Under the pieces are notes generated by a model. The model was not told where the DNA came from. It saw nothing but the letters and a program-made list of their open reading frames with translations, and made no database searches. Positions 23,172-31,800 of a stretch of DNA of 64,000 nucleotides are shown here, in pieces (the first letter of the stretch is position 1; every line of letters starts with the position of its first letter). The stretch is from an uncultured Pelagibacteraceae bacterium (GTDB taxonomy: Bacteria > Pseudomonadota > Alphaproteobacteria > Pelagibacterales > Pelagibacteraceae): positions 34,134 through 98,133 of the forward strand of contig CACIKS010000002.1 in the NCBI GenBank assembly GCA_902587295.1, given 5' to 3'. The position numbers and the translations under genes were made by a program.

Positions 23172-24235
23172 GCTGCTTTATTTTGTATTTCTTGAGTAAG
23201 TATTGATGATTTTAGAGCTTCAAAACTTTGTTTTTGTTTTTTATAATTTATACGTAGCTTATGAAGATTATTTTCTATCTTTTCAAAGGCATTAACTATT
23301 TGGGACTGTTCGTCAACGGATTCTGGAAATCTAATCTTTAAATCTTTTATTGAAGAAAAAGAGATAACTGGCTGTGCAGCGTGACGTGCAAAACTCCGCA
23401 TATTTATAGAAGATAATATCAGAGAAAGGAATTTGAGATTAAAATCGTATTTGTAAGAGTGGGTATACATTGCATTATCTGTTAACCAAATTTTCTCATT
23501 AACATAATGGACATTACCGCAATAAGCTCCAACTCTTCCAATCAAAACATTTTTCCCATCTAAATTAAAATCATTATGGTTTCCAGCAATTCCATTTCCA
23601 CCATAAACTTTGATATTTCCTTCTGAATTCATTTTATTCTTTGGTAGAAATTTACCTGAACTAACTTTAAATAATGAGCCAAGTGGACTACTAATAAACT
23701 TACTATCATATCTATCAAGCAAATCTGGCAATATCTTTGATGTTACAGTTGTGGCTGCTTCTAATTTTTTATTATTTAACGAAATAGATTTATCAATCTC
23801 AGCAAATGCTGCCTCAAGTTTTGCCACTATTTGCTGTTGTTTTTCGACTGATGTTGGGTAAGTTATTTTTAATAATCTAAAATTTTTCATAGAAAGATTT
23901 CTTTGAGCCGTTCCTCTTCCAAGTTGGTAAATAGTGCTATTTAATGAAAGTATAGTTTTATCTAGAAAACCTTGTGATAAATCTTTTGTTTTAGGCGATA
24001 ATGTTAATCCGCTATCATTAAGAAAAAACTTATCTTTAACAAAGCGCGTACATTGTTCTGACATAGCGAAACGTGAAATAACAACTCTATCTTGTCGATT
24101 TGTTTTATCTATAAAAAATGTTTCACCTCCACCTCCATACACTGGATAAACTGTTCCACTATCTTTTCTCCTAACAACTCTTGTTCCATACTCTATGTTA
24201 CATATTTCATCTATAGTCGAAGTCTTCCACATCAT
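23168..24235 (-). CDS. hsdS: Type I restriction-modification specificity subunit S
   Basis: Two target-recognition domains, each with a YGGGGE/YGGNGIAG-type motif and conserved helix (EKQQQIVAKLEAAFAEIDK); overlaps hsdM and hsdR by 4 nt. Confidence 0.93.
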   Translation of the reverse strand: MMWKTSTIDEICNIEYGTRVVRRKDSGTVYPVYGGGGETFFIDKTNRQDRVVISRFAMSEQCTRFVKDKFFLNDSGLTLSPKTKDLSQGFLDKTILSLNSTIYQLGRGTAQRNLSMKNFRLLKITYPTSVEKQQQIVAKLEAAFAEIDKSISLNNKKLEAATTVTSKILPDLLDRYDSKFISSPLGSLFKVSSGKFLPKNKMNSEGNIKVYGGNGIAGNHNDFNLDGKNVLIGRVGAYCGNVHYVNEKIWLTDNAMYTHSYKYDFNLKFLSLILSSINMRSFARHAAQPVISFSSIKDLKIRFPESVDEQSQIVNAFEKIENNLHKLRINYKKQKQSFEALKSSILTQEIQNKAA

Positions 24236-25686
24236 AAAAATTCCTTAATTTTATTCAATGCTACAGAAGATTGTTTATCAAGTTCTTCTATCTCAGTCAG
24301 AATCTCTTTTGTTGTTCTGTTGTCTATTTCTTCAACCTTGTTAGGGTTTTGAACTCCTAAATCACACGTATCTTTGTTTATTTTTTCTATCTCCATAGTC
24401 CAACTATTGTCACTTAGCTTTTGTGTTTTGGCTAATTTAATAAAATCAGTTAAGTCATTATCATTTAACGAATTAGTTTTACCCATGCTCCTTCCCACAT
24501 TGAGTTGGTAGTACCAAAGTTTTTTTGTTGGTTTTCCTTTTTCAAAAAATAAAACTACTGTCTTAACCCCAGTTCCAAGGAAAGCTCCACTTGGTAAATC
24601 AAGTACTGCAAATAAATTACATTCTTCAAGCAGTTGTTTTCTAAGTGCTATGCTTGCGTTATCTGTATTACTTAAAAAAGTATTCTTAATAACAACACCG
24701 CATCTTCCTCCAGCTTTTAATTTTTTTATAAAGTGTTGAAGGAATAGATAGGCAGTTTCTCCAGTTTTAATCGGAAAATTTTCTTGGATTTGTTCTTTTT
24801 CTTTTCCGCCAAAGGGAGGGTTAGCAAGAATAACATCAACTCTATCTTTGTTTTGTATTTCTTGAATATTATCTTCTAAAGTATTTTTATGAATAATATT
24901 AGGACTTTCAATTCCATGAAGTATCATATTCATAATACCAATAATGTAAGCTAAAGTTTTTTTTTCAACTCCATAAAATGATTTTGATTGAAGTATTTTA
25001 AGCTCTGAAGTGGTCAGAGATTTTAATTTACTCATATGCTCAAATGCTTCAACTAAAAATCCAGCACTACCAACAGCTCCATCATAAATAGTTTCTCCAA
25101 CTTTGGGATTAATTACTTTAACAATGGATTTAATAAGTGGTCTTGGCGTGTAGTATTCGCCTCCATTACGACCAGCGTTACCCATGTTTTTAATTTTTTC
25201 TTCATATAATGCACTTAGTTCATGTTTTTGTTTATTGCTTCTAAACTGAAGATTATCAACTTCATCTATTACTCCTCTCAGAGTATAACCATCTTGAAGT
25301 TTATTCTTAAGTTCTGAAAATATTTCTCCTATTTTGTATTCAAGAGTATCAAAGCTTTCTGCTTTATTTCTAAATGAAGAGAGATAAGGAAATAGTTTAT
25401 CATCAACAAATTTCTTTAAATCAGGGCCAGTAAGAATTTTATTAAAATCTACTTTTCCACCTTTTGTTTTAATAATTGCCCAAGAAGACCATTGATACTC
25501 TTTATCTAATACAGGTTTAAATTTCTTATTTTCTAATGATGCTTTTGTTTCTTTCTCTTTTTCATAATCATCTAACCATTTAAGAAACAATATCCATGAA
25601 GATTGTTCTGCATAATCTAGCTCAGTGCTACAACCAGCATCCTTCCAAAGGATATCATCAATATTTTTAAAAGTTTGTTCAAACAT
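24232..25686 (-). CDS. hsdM: Type I restriction-modification DNA methyltransferase subunit M
   Basis: GGEYYTPRPLIKSIV, GAVGSAGFLVEAFEHM, VILANPPFGG (N6-adenine MTase motif IV NPPF). Confidence 0.96.
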   Translation of the reverse strand: MFEQTFKNIDDILWKDAGCSTELDYAEQSSWILFLKWLDDYEKEKETKASLENKKFKPVLDKEYQWSSWAIIKTKGGKVDFNKILTGPDLKKFVDDKLFPYLSSFRNKAESFDTLEYKIGEIFSELKNKLQDGYTLRGVIDEVDNLQFRSNKQKHELSALYEEKIKNMGNAGRNGGEYYTPRPLIKSIVKVINPKVGETIYDGAVGSAGFLVEAFEHMSKLKSLTTSELKILQSKSFYGVEKKTLAYIIGIMNMILHGIESPNIIHKNTLEDNIQEIQNKDRVDVILANPPFGGKEKEQIQENFPIKTGETAYLFLQHFIKKLKAGGRCGVVIKNTFLSNTDNASIALRKQLLEECNLFAVLDLPSGAFLGTGVKTVVLFFEKGKPTKKLWYYQLNVGRSMGKTNSLNDNDLTDFIKLAKTQKLSDNSWTMEIEKINKDTCDLGVQNPNKVEEIDNRTTKEILTEIEELDKQSSVALNKIKEFL

Positions 25687-25748
25687 AGTTGCCCATAAGA
25701 AACGGTAAATAGATTTAATAACAAAGTATAAATAGATATGTAGTAAAT

Positions 25749-26342
25749 TTATTTATAATAGTTTTCTAAAAATTCTGAATATTTTGCTCCATAGAAAGTT
25801 ACTGTTAATTTATCTACATATTTAAATTCCTTACTGTTATCATAGCAGATAATTTCTATCTCAGCCCCACTGCTCGTTGGCTTTAAAAAAAACGAGACCT
25901 TTGAGAATTTACTTTTACCAGTTTTATCACCGGGATGGAGACCTTCAGATGTCCGTTTTTCATCAAAATTGAATGACTTGTCTAGATCAAAGGCAATTTC
26001 ACTCATTTTCTTTTTACATGCATTGAAGTTATCTGGGAAATTTATCATTCCATCAATACCAATAATAACAAATCTTGAATCATTTTTTTCAAAATGAATT
26101 TGTACACTGTCATAATTTTTAAAATAAGGTTTTTTGAAAAGCACAATATGATTAACTTCATTTTGATTTTTGTATAATTCTCTTTCAAAGTGATAATTGT
26201 TTTTAATCTCCTTTTTACTATAAAATTTCAACAAACTATCCCCGATGCTCATTCCTTCAATCTGAAAGTCTCTTATATCTTCTGCATTTGACGATGTTAC
26301 AAAACATAAGCTCAGAATGATGATGGCTAAAAGGTTTTTCAT
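25749..26342 (-). CDS. Small secreted protein, DIRDFQIEG family (paralogue 1)
   Basis: Signal peptide MKNLLAIIILSLCFVTSSNA then EDIRDFQIEGMSIGDSLLKFYSKKEI; DKTGKSKFSKVSFFLKP and CYDNSKEF also shared with neighbours. Confidence 0.8.
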   Translation of the reverse strand: MKNLLAIIILSLCFVTSSNAEDIRDFQIEGMSIGDSLLKFYSKKEIKNNYHFERELYKNQNEVNHIVLFKKPYFKNYDSVQIHFEKNDSRFVIIGIDGMINFPDNFNACKKKMSEIAFDLDKSFNFDEKRTSEGLHPGDKTGKSKFSKVSFFLKPTSSGAEIEIICYDNSKEFKYVDKLTVTFYGAKYSEFLENYYK

Positions 26343-26343
26343 A

Positions 26344-26943
26344 CTAATAAGCTTTGTTAGTCATCCATTTGTCAAACTCATTTGATACAATAGAAATTCT
26401 TAAATTATCCATGATATTATGTTTCTTTTTTGCAGTTTTTCCCCAAGTAACACACTGCAACCAAACCTGTCCATCATTCAAAATAAAATAAGTTTCATGT
26501 CTTATAGCTTCCGGATCATAGTCTTCTTGACCAACAATATCCCTACTATATTTTTTTGCGTTCTTAAATAATTTGTCAATTTCAATCTCAATAGAATTTT
26601 TTTTCTCTTTGCATAATTTTTCTGACTCAGGATAATATATAGATGATTTACCGAATATCAGTGCTCCACTAAAACCATGTATCTGATAATTGTTATCATT
26701 ATTTTTTAAATGGAACTGCATAACAGGATATTCTTTAAATTTTTCACTCCAAATATCTAAAGTATAAAATTCATTATCTTTATAAGTATATTTACGTGAA
26801 GAAAGAATAGTATTTTTATCAACAAATTTTAATAAACTATCCCCAACACTTATTCCTTCAATCTGAAAGTCTCGGATATCATTCGCCTGGGATGGGGTTA
26901 TTAAAAACAAACCCAGAACCAAGATGGCTAAAAGTTTTTTCAT
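26344..26943 (-). CDS. Small secreted protein, DIRDFQIEG family (paralogue 2)
   Basis: MKKLLAILVLGLFLITPSQANDIRDFQIEGISVGDSLLKF. ATG at 26943 preferred to the ORF-track start at 26979. Confidence 0.8.
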   Translation of the reverse strand: MKKLLAILVLGLFLITPSQANDIRDFQIEGISVGDSLLKFVDKNTILSSRKYTYKDNEFYTLDIWSEKFKEYPVMQFHLKNNDNNYQIHGFSGALIFGKSSIYYPESEKLCKEKKNSIEIEIDKLFKNAKKYSRDIVGQEDYDPEAIRHETYFILNDGQVWLQCVTWGKTAKKKHNIMDNLRISIVSNEFDKWMTNKAY

Positions 26944-27085
26944 GAGACTCATCTTATCCGGACTCAATGGCGGACTCAATAAGGACTCACCCAGTAAAGA
27001 AATAGCCGTTTTTTATGCTCTAGAATTGTTGTATATCGTTAGAAGGTTAAGGGTACCTGGCAACAGAACGCCCCTTACAACTTAA

Positions 27086-27127
27086 GAGTTTTCTGAATTA
27101 AACAAACTCAACACTATTCAAATATAA
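27086..27127 (+). repeat. Degenerate second copy of the etfA 3' end (direct repeat of 20760..20804)
   Basis: Encodes [13 protein letters not shown] versus [14 protein letters not shown] in etfA; includes 20 identical nt ttaaacaaactcaacactat (20775-20794 and 27098-27117). Confidence 0.85.
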
Positions 27128-27176
27128 AAGTCATTGCACTTTGTAAATAAAATGGCTACTTTAAATAGGGGATATA

Positions 27177-27425
27177 ATGGAATTTATTGCGCTAATATTT
27201 TATGCTGCAGCAGTTATAGACTTTGTTACGTCTTGGTTAGGTTATAATTTGACTTACTTTTTAGGAGAAGCTTCTCGTTTTTCTCCAATTATTTTAGGTG
27301 GTATAGGTTTTGTTATTCAAAAATTAGGTGAGTCGGGTGGTGCAGGTTTAAGACAATCCGAGGAAGATAATTTGCCAGAACAGTATCGAACAAAATCAAG
27401 AAAAAAAACAAAGAAGAGTAAGTAA
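27177..27425 (+). CDS. Small putative membrane protein
   Basis: 82 aa ORF with two hydrophobic stretches and a basic tail; starts 50 nt after the etfA 3'-end remnant. Confidence 0.5.
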   Translation: MEFIALIFYAAAVIDFVTSWLGYNLTYFLGEASRFSPIILGGIGFVIQKLGESGGAGLRQSEEDNLPEQYRTKSRKKTKKSK

Positions 27426-27492
27426 AAATAAAAAAAAGAGAAGTCTAAATTTATCTCATAGCTGCCCATGAGAAAATGTTATTGCAATGGGT

Positions 27493-28077
27493 TTATTTGT
27501 AGTGTTCGTTTAACAGAAAGTCTGAAAATTCTTTGGTTAAGATCGCTATTGTTAAACTATTATTTTCCCAATTTTTTTGTTTTGAAAATTCTTCTGTCAT
27601 ATCATAGCAAGCAACTTCTGCGAAGCCACCGCTTTTTAACCAAAAATACACATTATGAATTTTACTTTTTCCTGTCGGATCTGCTGCATAAGATCGTTCT
27701 TTAGCATCTACTTTTTGGGAATTTATAAATATTTCTGATAATCCTTTAATTGCTTTTTCATATTCTATTTTACAATCTTTTATATTTTTAAAAATTTTTA
27801 ATCCTCTTATTCCATAAATTTTATATTTTTTGTCCTTTGGTTTGTAAATGAAATCCATTGTATCATAAGAATCGGAATTAACAGGTATTGTTATACTTAG
27901 AAATTTTTTATCTTTATAAAAATCTTTAACACCGTTATTTATTTCCTCCTTACTAAAATGATCCAGCGCACTATCCCCAACACTTATTCCTTCAATCTGA
28001 AAGTCTCTTATATCATCTGCCTTTGACGAAGTTATGAAGTATAAGCTCAGAATGATGATAACTAAAAGTTTTTTCAT
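27493..28077 (-). CDS. Small secreted protein, DIRDFQIEG family (paralogue 3)
   Basis: MKKLLVIIILSLYFITSSKADDIRDFQIEGISVGDSALDHFSKEEI; ATG at 28077 preferred. Confidence 0.8.
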   Translation of the reverse strand: MKKLLVIIILSLYFITSSKADDIRDFQIEGISVGDSALDHFSKEEINNGVKDFYKDKKFLSITIPVNSDSYDTMDFIYKPKDKKYKIYGIRGLKIFKNIKDCKIEYEKAIKGLSEIFINSQKVDAKERSYAADPTGKSKIHNVYFWLKSGGFAEVACYDMTEEFSKQKNWENNSLTIAILTKEFSDFLLNEHYK

Positions 28078-28078
28078 T

Positions 28079-28651
28079 TTAATTGGCTGTTTGTAACCAT
28101 TCATCAAACTCTGGACTATCAATCGATACTAAAATGTATTTATCTTTTGAAAAATCATCGTTCCAGTCGTAGCATACTAAGTCAATTGTACCTGTTCTGA
28201 AATAATAGTTTACTTGTTTAACCCAACTTCTTTTAGTTTTATCAGCCTCGTGCAAACGTTTCTTGCCTTCACGTCTATTTGCATTTGTAAATATTTTTTT
28301 TAAATCTTTATCAATTTTCTTTTGTTTTGTGAGACATTGGGCCATATTATCAAAAAATAATCCTCCACTAATTGCATAAATCATGTATTTTTTATCATTT
28401 TTCATAAAGACAACTTGGACGTCTTTATAAGTTTCGAAAGAATTTAATACTAACTGCGCATCATAAAATTTTCCGTCTGAATTTGGATAACTATTTTTTC
28501 TAATACTTTTTTTTATTTTCTCTTCACTAAAATAGTTTAATGCACTTTCATAGAGGCTCATTCCTTCAATCTGAAAATCAGTGATATCATCCCCTTGTGA
28601 TGGCGTTATTAAGCATAAGCTTAAAACTATAATGGCTAAAAGTTTTTTCAT
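28079..28651 (-). CDS. Small secreted protein, DIRDFQIEG family (paralogue 4)
   Basis: MKKLLAIIVLSLCLITPSQGDDITDFQIEGMSLYESALNYFSEEKI; overlaps the next gene by 4 nt. Confidence 0.8.
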   Translation of the reverse strand: MKKLLAIIVLSLCLITPSQGDDITDFQIEGMSLYESALNYFSEEKIKKSIRKNSYPNSDGKFYDAQLVLNSFETYKDVQVVFMKNDKKYMIYAISGGLFFDNMAQCLTKQKKIDKDLKKIFTNANRREGKKRLHEADKTKRSWVKQVNYYFRTGTIDLVCYDWNDDFSKDKYILVSIDSPEFDEWLQTAN

Positions 28652-29235
28652 TCAAAGGGTTTGCCAGTTAGAAACTTGGTAAACTTATCGGAGGTTAAAG
28701 CGATAGTTAGGTTATCACCCCACCCTTTGCTTTTAGTAATTTTGTCTGACCAATCAACACAATAAAGGTCAACAGATCCACGATCTAAAAAAAAAACATA
28801 TCCATAAGTAAAACTTTCACCAGATTTATCGGCACCGTGTGGAGCGTCATGCTTAGTATATTTAATGTTTATTATATTATCTTGCAAAGTATTTAAAATT
28901 TTTCTCATTTGTATTTTGCAATCCTCTGTGCTTCTTTTAGTAAAATTAATTTTTCCACTAACCCCATGAATTTCATATTTTTTGTCATTAGGCTTGAAGC
29001 TTACTTGCACACGGTCATATTCATTTGGAATAATTGGCAAAGTAATGCTCATAAACTTATTGTCTCTATATTTGTATGCAGTTTTTTTTTGTTTTTCAAT
29101 CTCACTTTCGCTTAGGTAATCTAATACACTTTGCCCAAGACTTACTCCTTCAATTTCAAAGTCTCTAATATCATCCGCCTTCAAGTGGTTTGTTAAAAGT
29201 AAACTAAAAAATAATATTGTTAAAAACTGTTTCAT
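28648..29235 (-). CDS. Small secreted protein, DIRDFQIEG family (paralogue 5)
   Basis: MKQFLTILFFSLLLTNHLKADDIRDFEIEGVSLGQSVLDYLSESEI; overlaps neighbours. Confidence 0.8.
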   Translation of the reverse strand: MKQFLTILFFSLLLTNHLKADDIRDFEIEGVSLGQSVLDYLSESEIEKQKKTAYKYRDNKFMSITLPIIPNEYDRVQVSFKPNDKKYEIHGVSGKINFTKRSTEDCKIQMRKILNTLQDNIINIKYTKHDAPHGADKSGESFTYGYVFFLDRGSVDLYCVDWSDKITKSKGWGDNLTIALTSDKFTKFLTGKPFE

Positions 29236-29831
29236 CTCTGCATGAATTTTATATAATCTTCAGAGGCAATACTAACGGCACCTGTATCATTAAAGCCGGT
29301 TTTTTTATCATATTGTGTGCACCACACTCTTACCATGCCCTTTTGAGAAGGAAAAGCATACCTGCTTACATGAGCCTTAGAGTTTCCCATATCTTTGTCT
29401 TGGTAATCAGCAACATAATCAATAAAATTTGCACCATTTAGAATTGTAGATATCTCTTTTACTACCTCATCTTTAAATTTTATACATTCTTGAAATCTAT
29501 TTTCGAATTGTTTTACACCTTTAATAGAATGAATAATAAATTTTTTATCATCGACCTTTACATGAAATCCTAATTTTGAATATAATTCAGAATTTGTATT
29601 TGTGGCAAGAACATTAAAAACTCCTTTATCATAAGTAGTAATTGGAAAATTTGAAATTTCAGACTTTGTATAAAAATCTAATAAACTATCCCCAATACTT
29701 ATACCTTCAATCTCTAAGTTTTTGATATCATCAGATTTGGCCCAAGTTTGAAAGCTTAAGGTCAAAAGATGCAAAAATAAATATTTTATAATTATAAATT
29801 TTTTCACCTCAAAATAGTAAACAAATATCAA
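29232..29831 (-). CDS. Small secreted protein, divergent DIRDFQIEG family member (paralogue 6)
   Basis: KSDDIKNLEIEGISIGDSLLDFYTKSEI after a hydrophobic leader; 4-nt overlap with paralogue 5. Confidence 0.75.
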   Translation of the reverse strand: MIFVYYFEVKKFIIIKYLFLHLLTLSFQTWAKSDDIKNLEIEGISIGDSLLDFYTKSEISNFPITTYDKGVFNVLATNTNSELYSKLGFHVKVDDKKFIIHSIKGVKQFENRFQECIKFKDEVVKEISTILNGANFIDYVADYQDKDMGNSKAHVSRYAFPSQKGMVRVWCTQYDKKTGFNDTGAVSIASEDYIKFMQR

Positions 29832-29888
29832 ATTTATTCAAATAATTATGGGGTTTCAAAAGAATGAATATATAATATAGTTTTATTT

Positions 29889-31790
29889 ATGAAGAGATTC
29901 TTAGCAACCCTTTTGTTATTTGGAATATTGTTGAGCAATCAATATGCGTGGTCATCATGGATTACCAAAAAATCAGATACATCTGAAAAAGTGGAAAGCA
30001 TAGAAAAAGAATACGCAGATGGTTTTATATCTAAATCAGAATGTAATAAACAAAAATCAAAAGTTCTTAAATTAAAAAAAATATCAGAAACAATATGTGA
30101 CAACGTTAAAGTAAAAGTTGCACAATCATCATGGATAAAAAAAAAATCGAAAGAAGAAATTAAAAAAGAAAAATCAAATTACATACAAAAAAAAGAAAAA
30201 GAGACAAAAAAGGAATTTGTAAAAAAAAAAAAGAATTTATCAAAATCTATTAAAAAATGGATTTCCAAGAAAAAAACTAAAGATAAACGGCATTTTAATT
30301 CTGTAGCGCAACTACCTAAATCTGATTACTATTTTACTGCTGTTGACGGAAGTGGAAACACATTTATTGGTTATTTAAATGGGAATGAAAATGAAGACAG
30401 CATAAGTGTAAGCGGCCAAAGTATGCTCAAAATTTCAGATGGAAAAGCTTTTCAAAATAATAAAAAAACACAGTGTGATGTTCGATCAGAAATTTTAAAA
30501 GCGGATAAATTAATATTTAATGGTGTAGTAATTATAAAGTGTCCAACAAAAGAATTTATTGGTAGTTGGACCCAAACAGGTTCAGAAGGTTTTGGTATTG
30601 CTACCTCTGAGAAAACTAGACTTGAATTCAATTTTTCACAAAGTAAAAAAATAATAAATGCAAAACATACTGAAAATAAAACTAAGACAAAAATAGTTAA
30701 AAAAGACATTCAAAGTGAAAAAATCAAAGATAGTATTTGTCCAGAGATAAAATTAGTAGATAATAATCAGGTCTTTAATAGTTCAGATTGTAAGACTAAA
30801 GTTGCGAAAATTCAGGTAACAGATGGAAATTTTTCTTTGATTGGTTTTGCTACAGACAACGAAGAAGTCCAACGCTTTTCAGTTGATGGTAGACCAATTA
30901 AGCTTAAGTCTGATGGAAGTTTTAAATACAATGGAAAAACAAATTCATCGAAAGATGTTTATCTTGTTGCTACAGATAAATTTGGAAAAATAACTGAATT
31001 GAAAGTAATTATAGAAGTTTTATCACAAAAAGAAAAATTCATTAATAAACAAAAATATTACGCTTTATTAATTGGCAATAGCAAATATCAAAAATGGGAT
31101 AATTTAACGTCACCCGTTAATGACATTGATAAAATTGCAAACACACTAGAAAAAAAATATAAATTTCAAAAAGTGAAAATTTTAAAAGATGCATCTAAAG
31201 ATGAAATTATAAATGCATTTTATGACATGCAGGAAATTGTTGGCAAAGACGGCAATTTATTAATTTATTACTCTGGTCACGGTATGACTATAACAAGACA
31301 AGGAAAAGAAAAACATTTTTGGATACCCGTTGATGGCACCAAAGAGTACAAAGGAGGTGGTAGAAGTTGGTTATCCACGTCTTTTGTAAAGGACCAAGCA
31401 GACACACTATTAGCTTCGAAAGTTTTAATAATGGTTGATAGCTGTTTTTCTGGAACCTTTGTTTCAAAAGGTAGCCACAATTTAATTACTGAAGAGGAAA
31501 AAAGTATTAACAAACTGAATTTTTTAAAAATGAATGTTAATCGTATTGGACGAGAATATATTTCTTCAGGAGCAAATCAACAAGTTGAGGATACAAATGG
31601 AGGAAAATATTCTGCTTTTGCAAAAGTTTTCATTCAAAGTTTAGAAGATAATAATGGTCATTTATATTCTAAGATACTTCACGCAAAAATACATGAATAT
31701 TTAAATCCACTGACTGGCCAACAAGCGCAATATAGTTTTATTAAGAATGCAAACCATAGTAAAGGGGTTTTTGTTTTTTCAACAAGGTAG
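29889..31790 (+). CDS. Secreted caspase-like (peptidase C14/metacaspase-type) protein
   Basis: Signal peptide, SHOCT-like segment (ESIEKEYADGFISKSECNKQKSKVLKL), Ig-like region, then C14 core YYALLIGNSKYQKWDNLTSPVNDIDKIANTL with His motif YYSGHGM and Cys motif MVDSCFSGTF. Confidence 0.88.
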   Translation: MKRFLATLLLFGILLSNQYAWSSWITKKSDTSEKVESIEKEYADGFISKSECNKQKSKVLKLKKISETICDNVKVKVAQSSWIKKKSKEEIKKEKSNYIQKKEKETKKEFVKKKKNLSKSIKKWISKKKTKDKRHFNSVAQLPKSDYYFTAVDGSGNTFIGYLNGNENEDSISVSGQSMLKISDGKAFQNNKKTQCDVRSEILKADKLIFNGVVIIKCPTKEFIGSWTQTGSEGFGIATSEKTRLEFNFSQSKKIINAKHTENKTKTKIVKKDIQSEKIKDSICPEIKLVDNNQVFNSSDCKTKVAKIQVTDGNFSLIGFATDNEEVQRFSVDGRPIKLKSDGSFKYNGKTNSSKDVYLVATDKFGKITELKVIIEVLSQKEKFINKQKYYALLIGNSKYQKWDNLTSPVNDIDKIANTLEKKYKFQKVKILKDASKDEIINAFYDMQEIVGKDGNLLIYYSGHGMTITRQGKEKHFWIPVDGTKEYKGGGRSWLSTSFVKDQADTLLASKVLIMVDSCFSGTFVSKGSHNLITEEEKSINKLNFLKMNVNRIGREYISSGANQQVEDTNGGKYSAFAKVFIQSLEDNNGHLYSKILHAKIHEYLNPLTGQQAQYSFIKNANHSKGVFVFSTR

Positions 31791-31800
31791 TTTTAGGATT

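Noticed and set aside
23610-24352. Plus-strand ORFs opposite hsdS/hsdM
   Set aside because: Shadow ORFs of the R-M genes.
27030-27090. Considered as a tRNA or tmRNA fragment that could serve as an integration site
   Set aside because: No complete cloverleaf, anticodon arm or CCA end could be built; only simple nested pairing is evident.
27468-27704. Plus-strand ORFs inside the paralogue array (also 28909-29115, 29217-29441)
   Set aside because: Antisense to clear secreted paralogues; no start context or recognisable domain.
25749-29831. Considered as fragments of one decayed large gene
   Set aside because: Each ORF has its own signal peptide, complete domain order and start/stop coupling, so a tandem gene family fits better.
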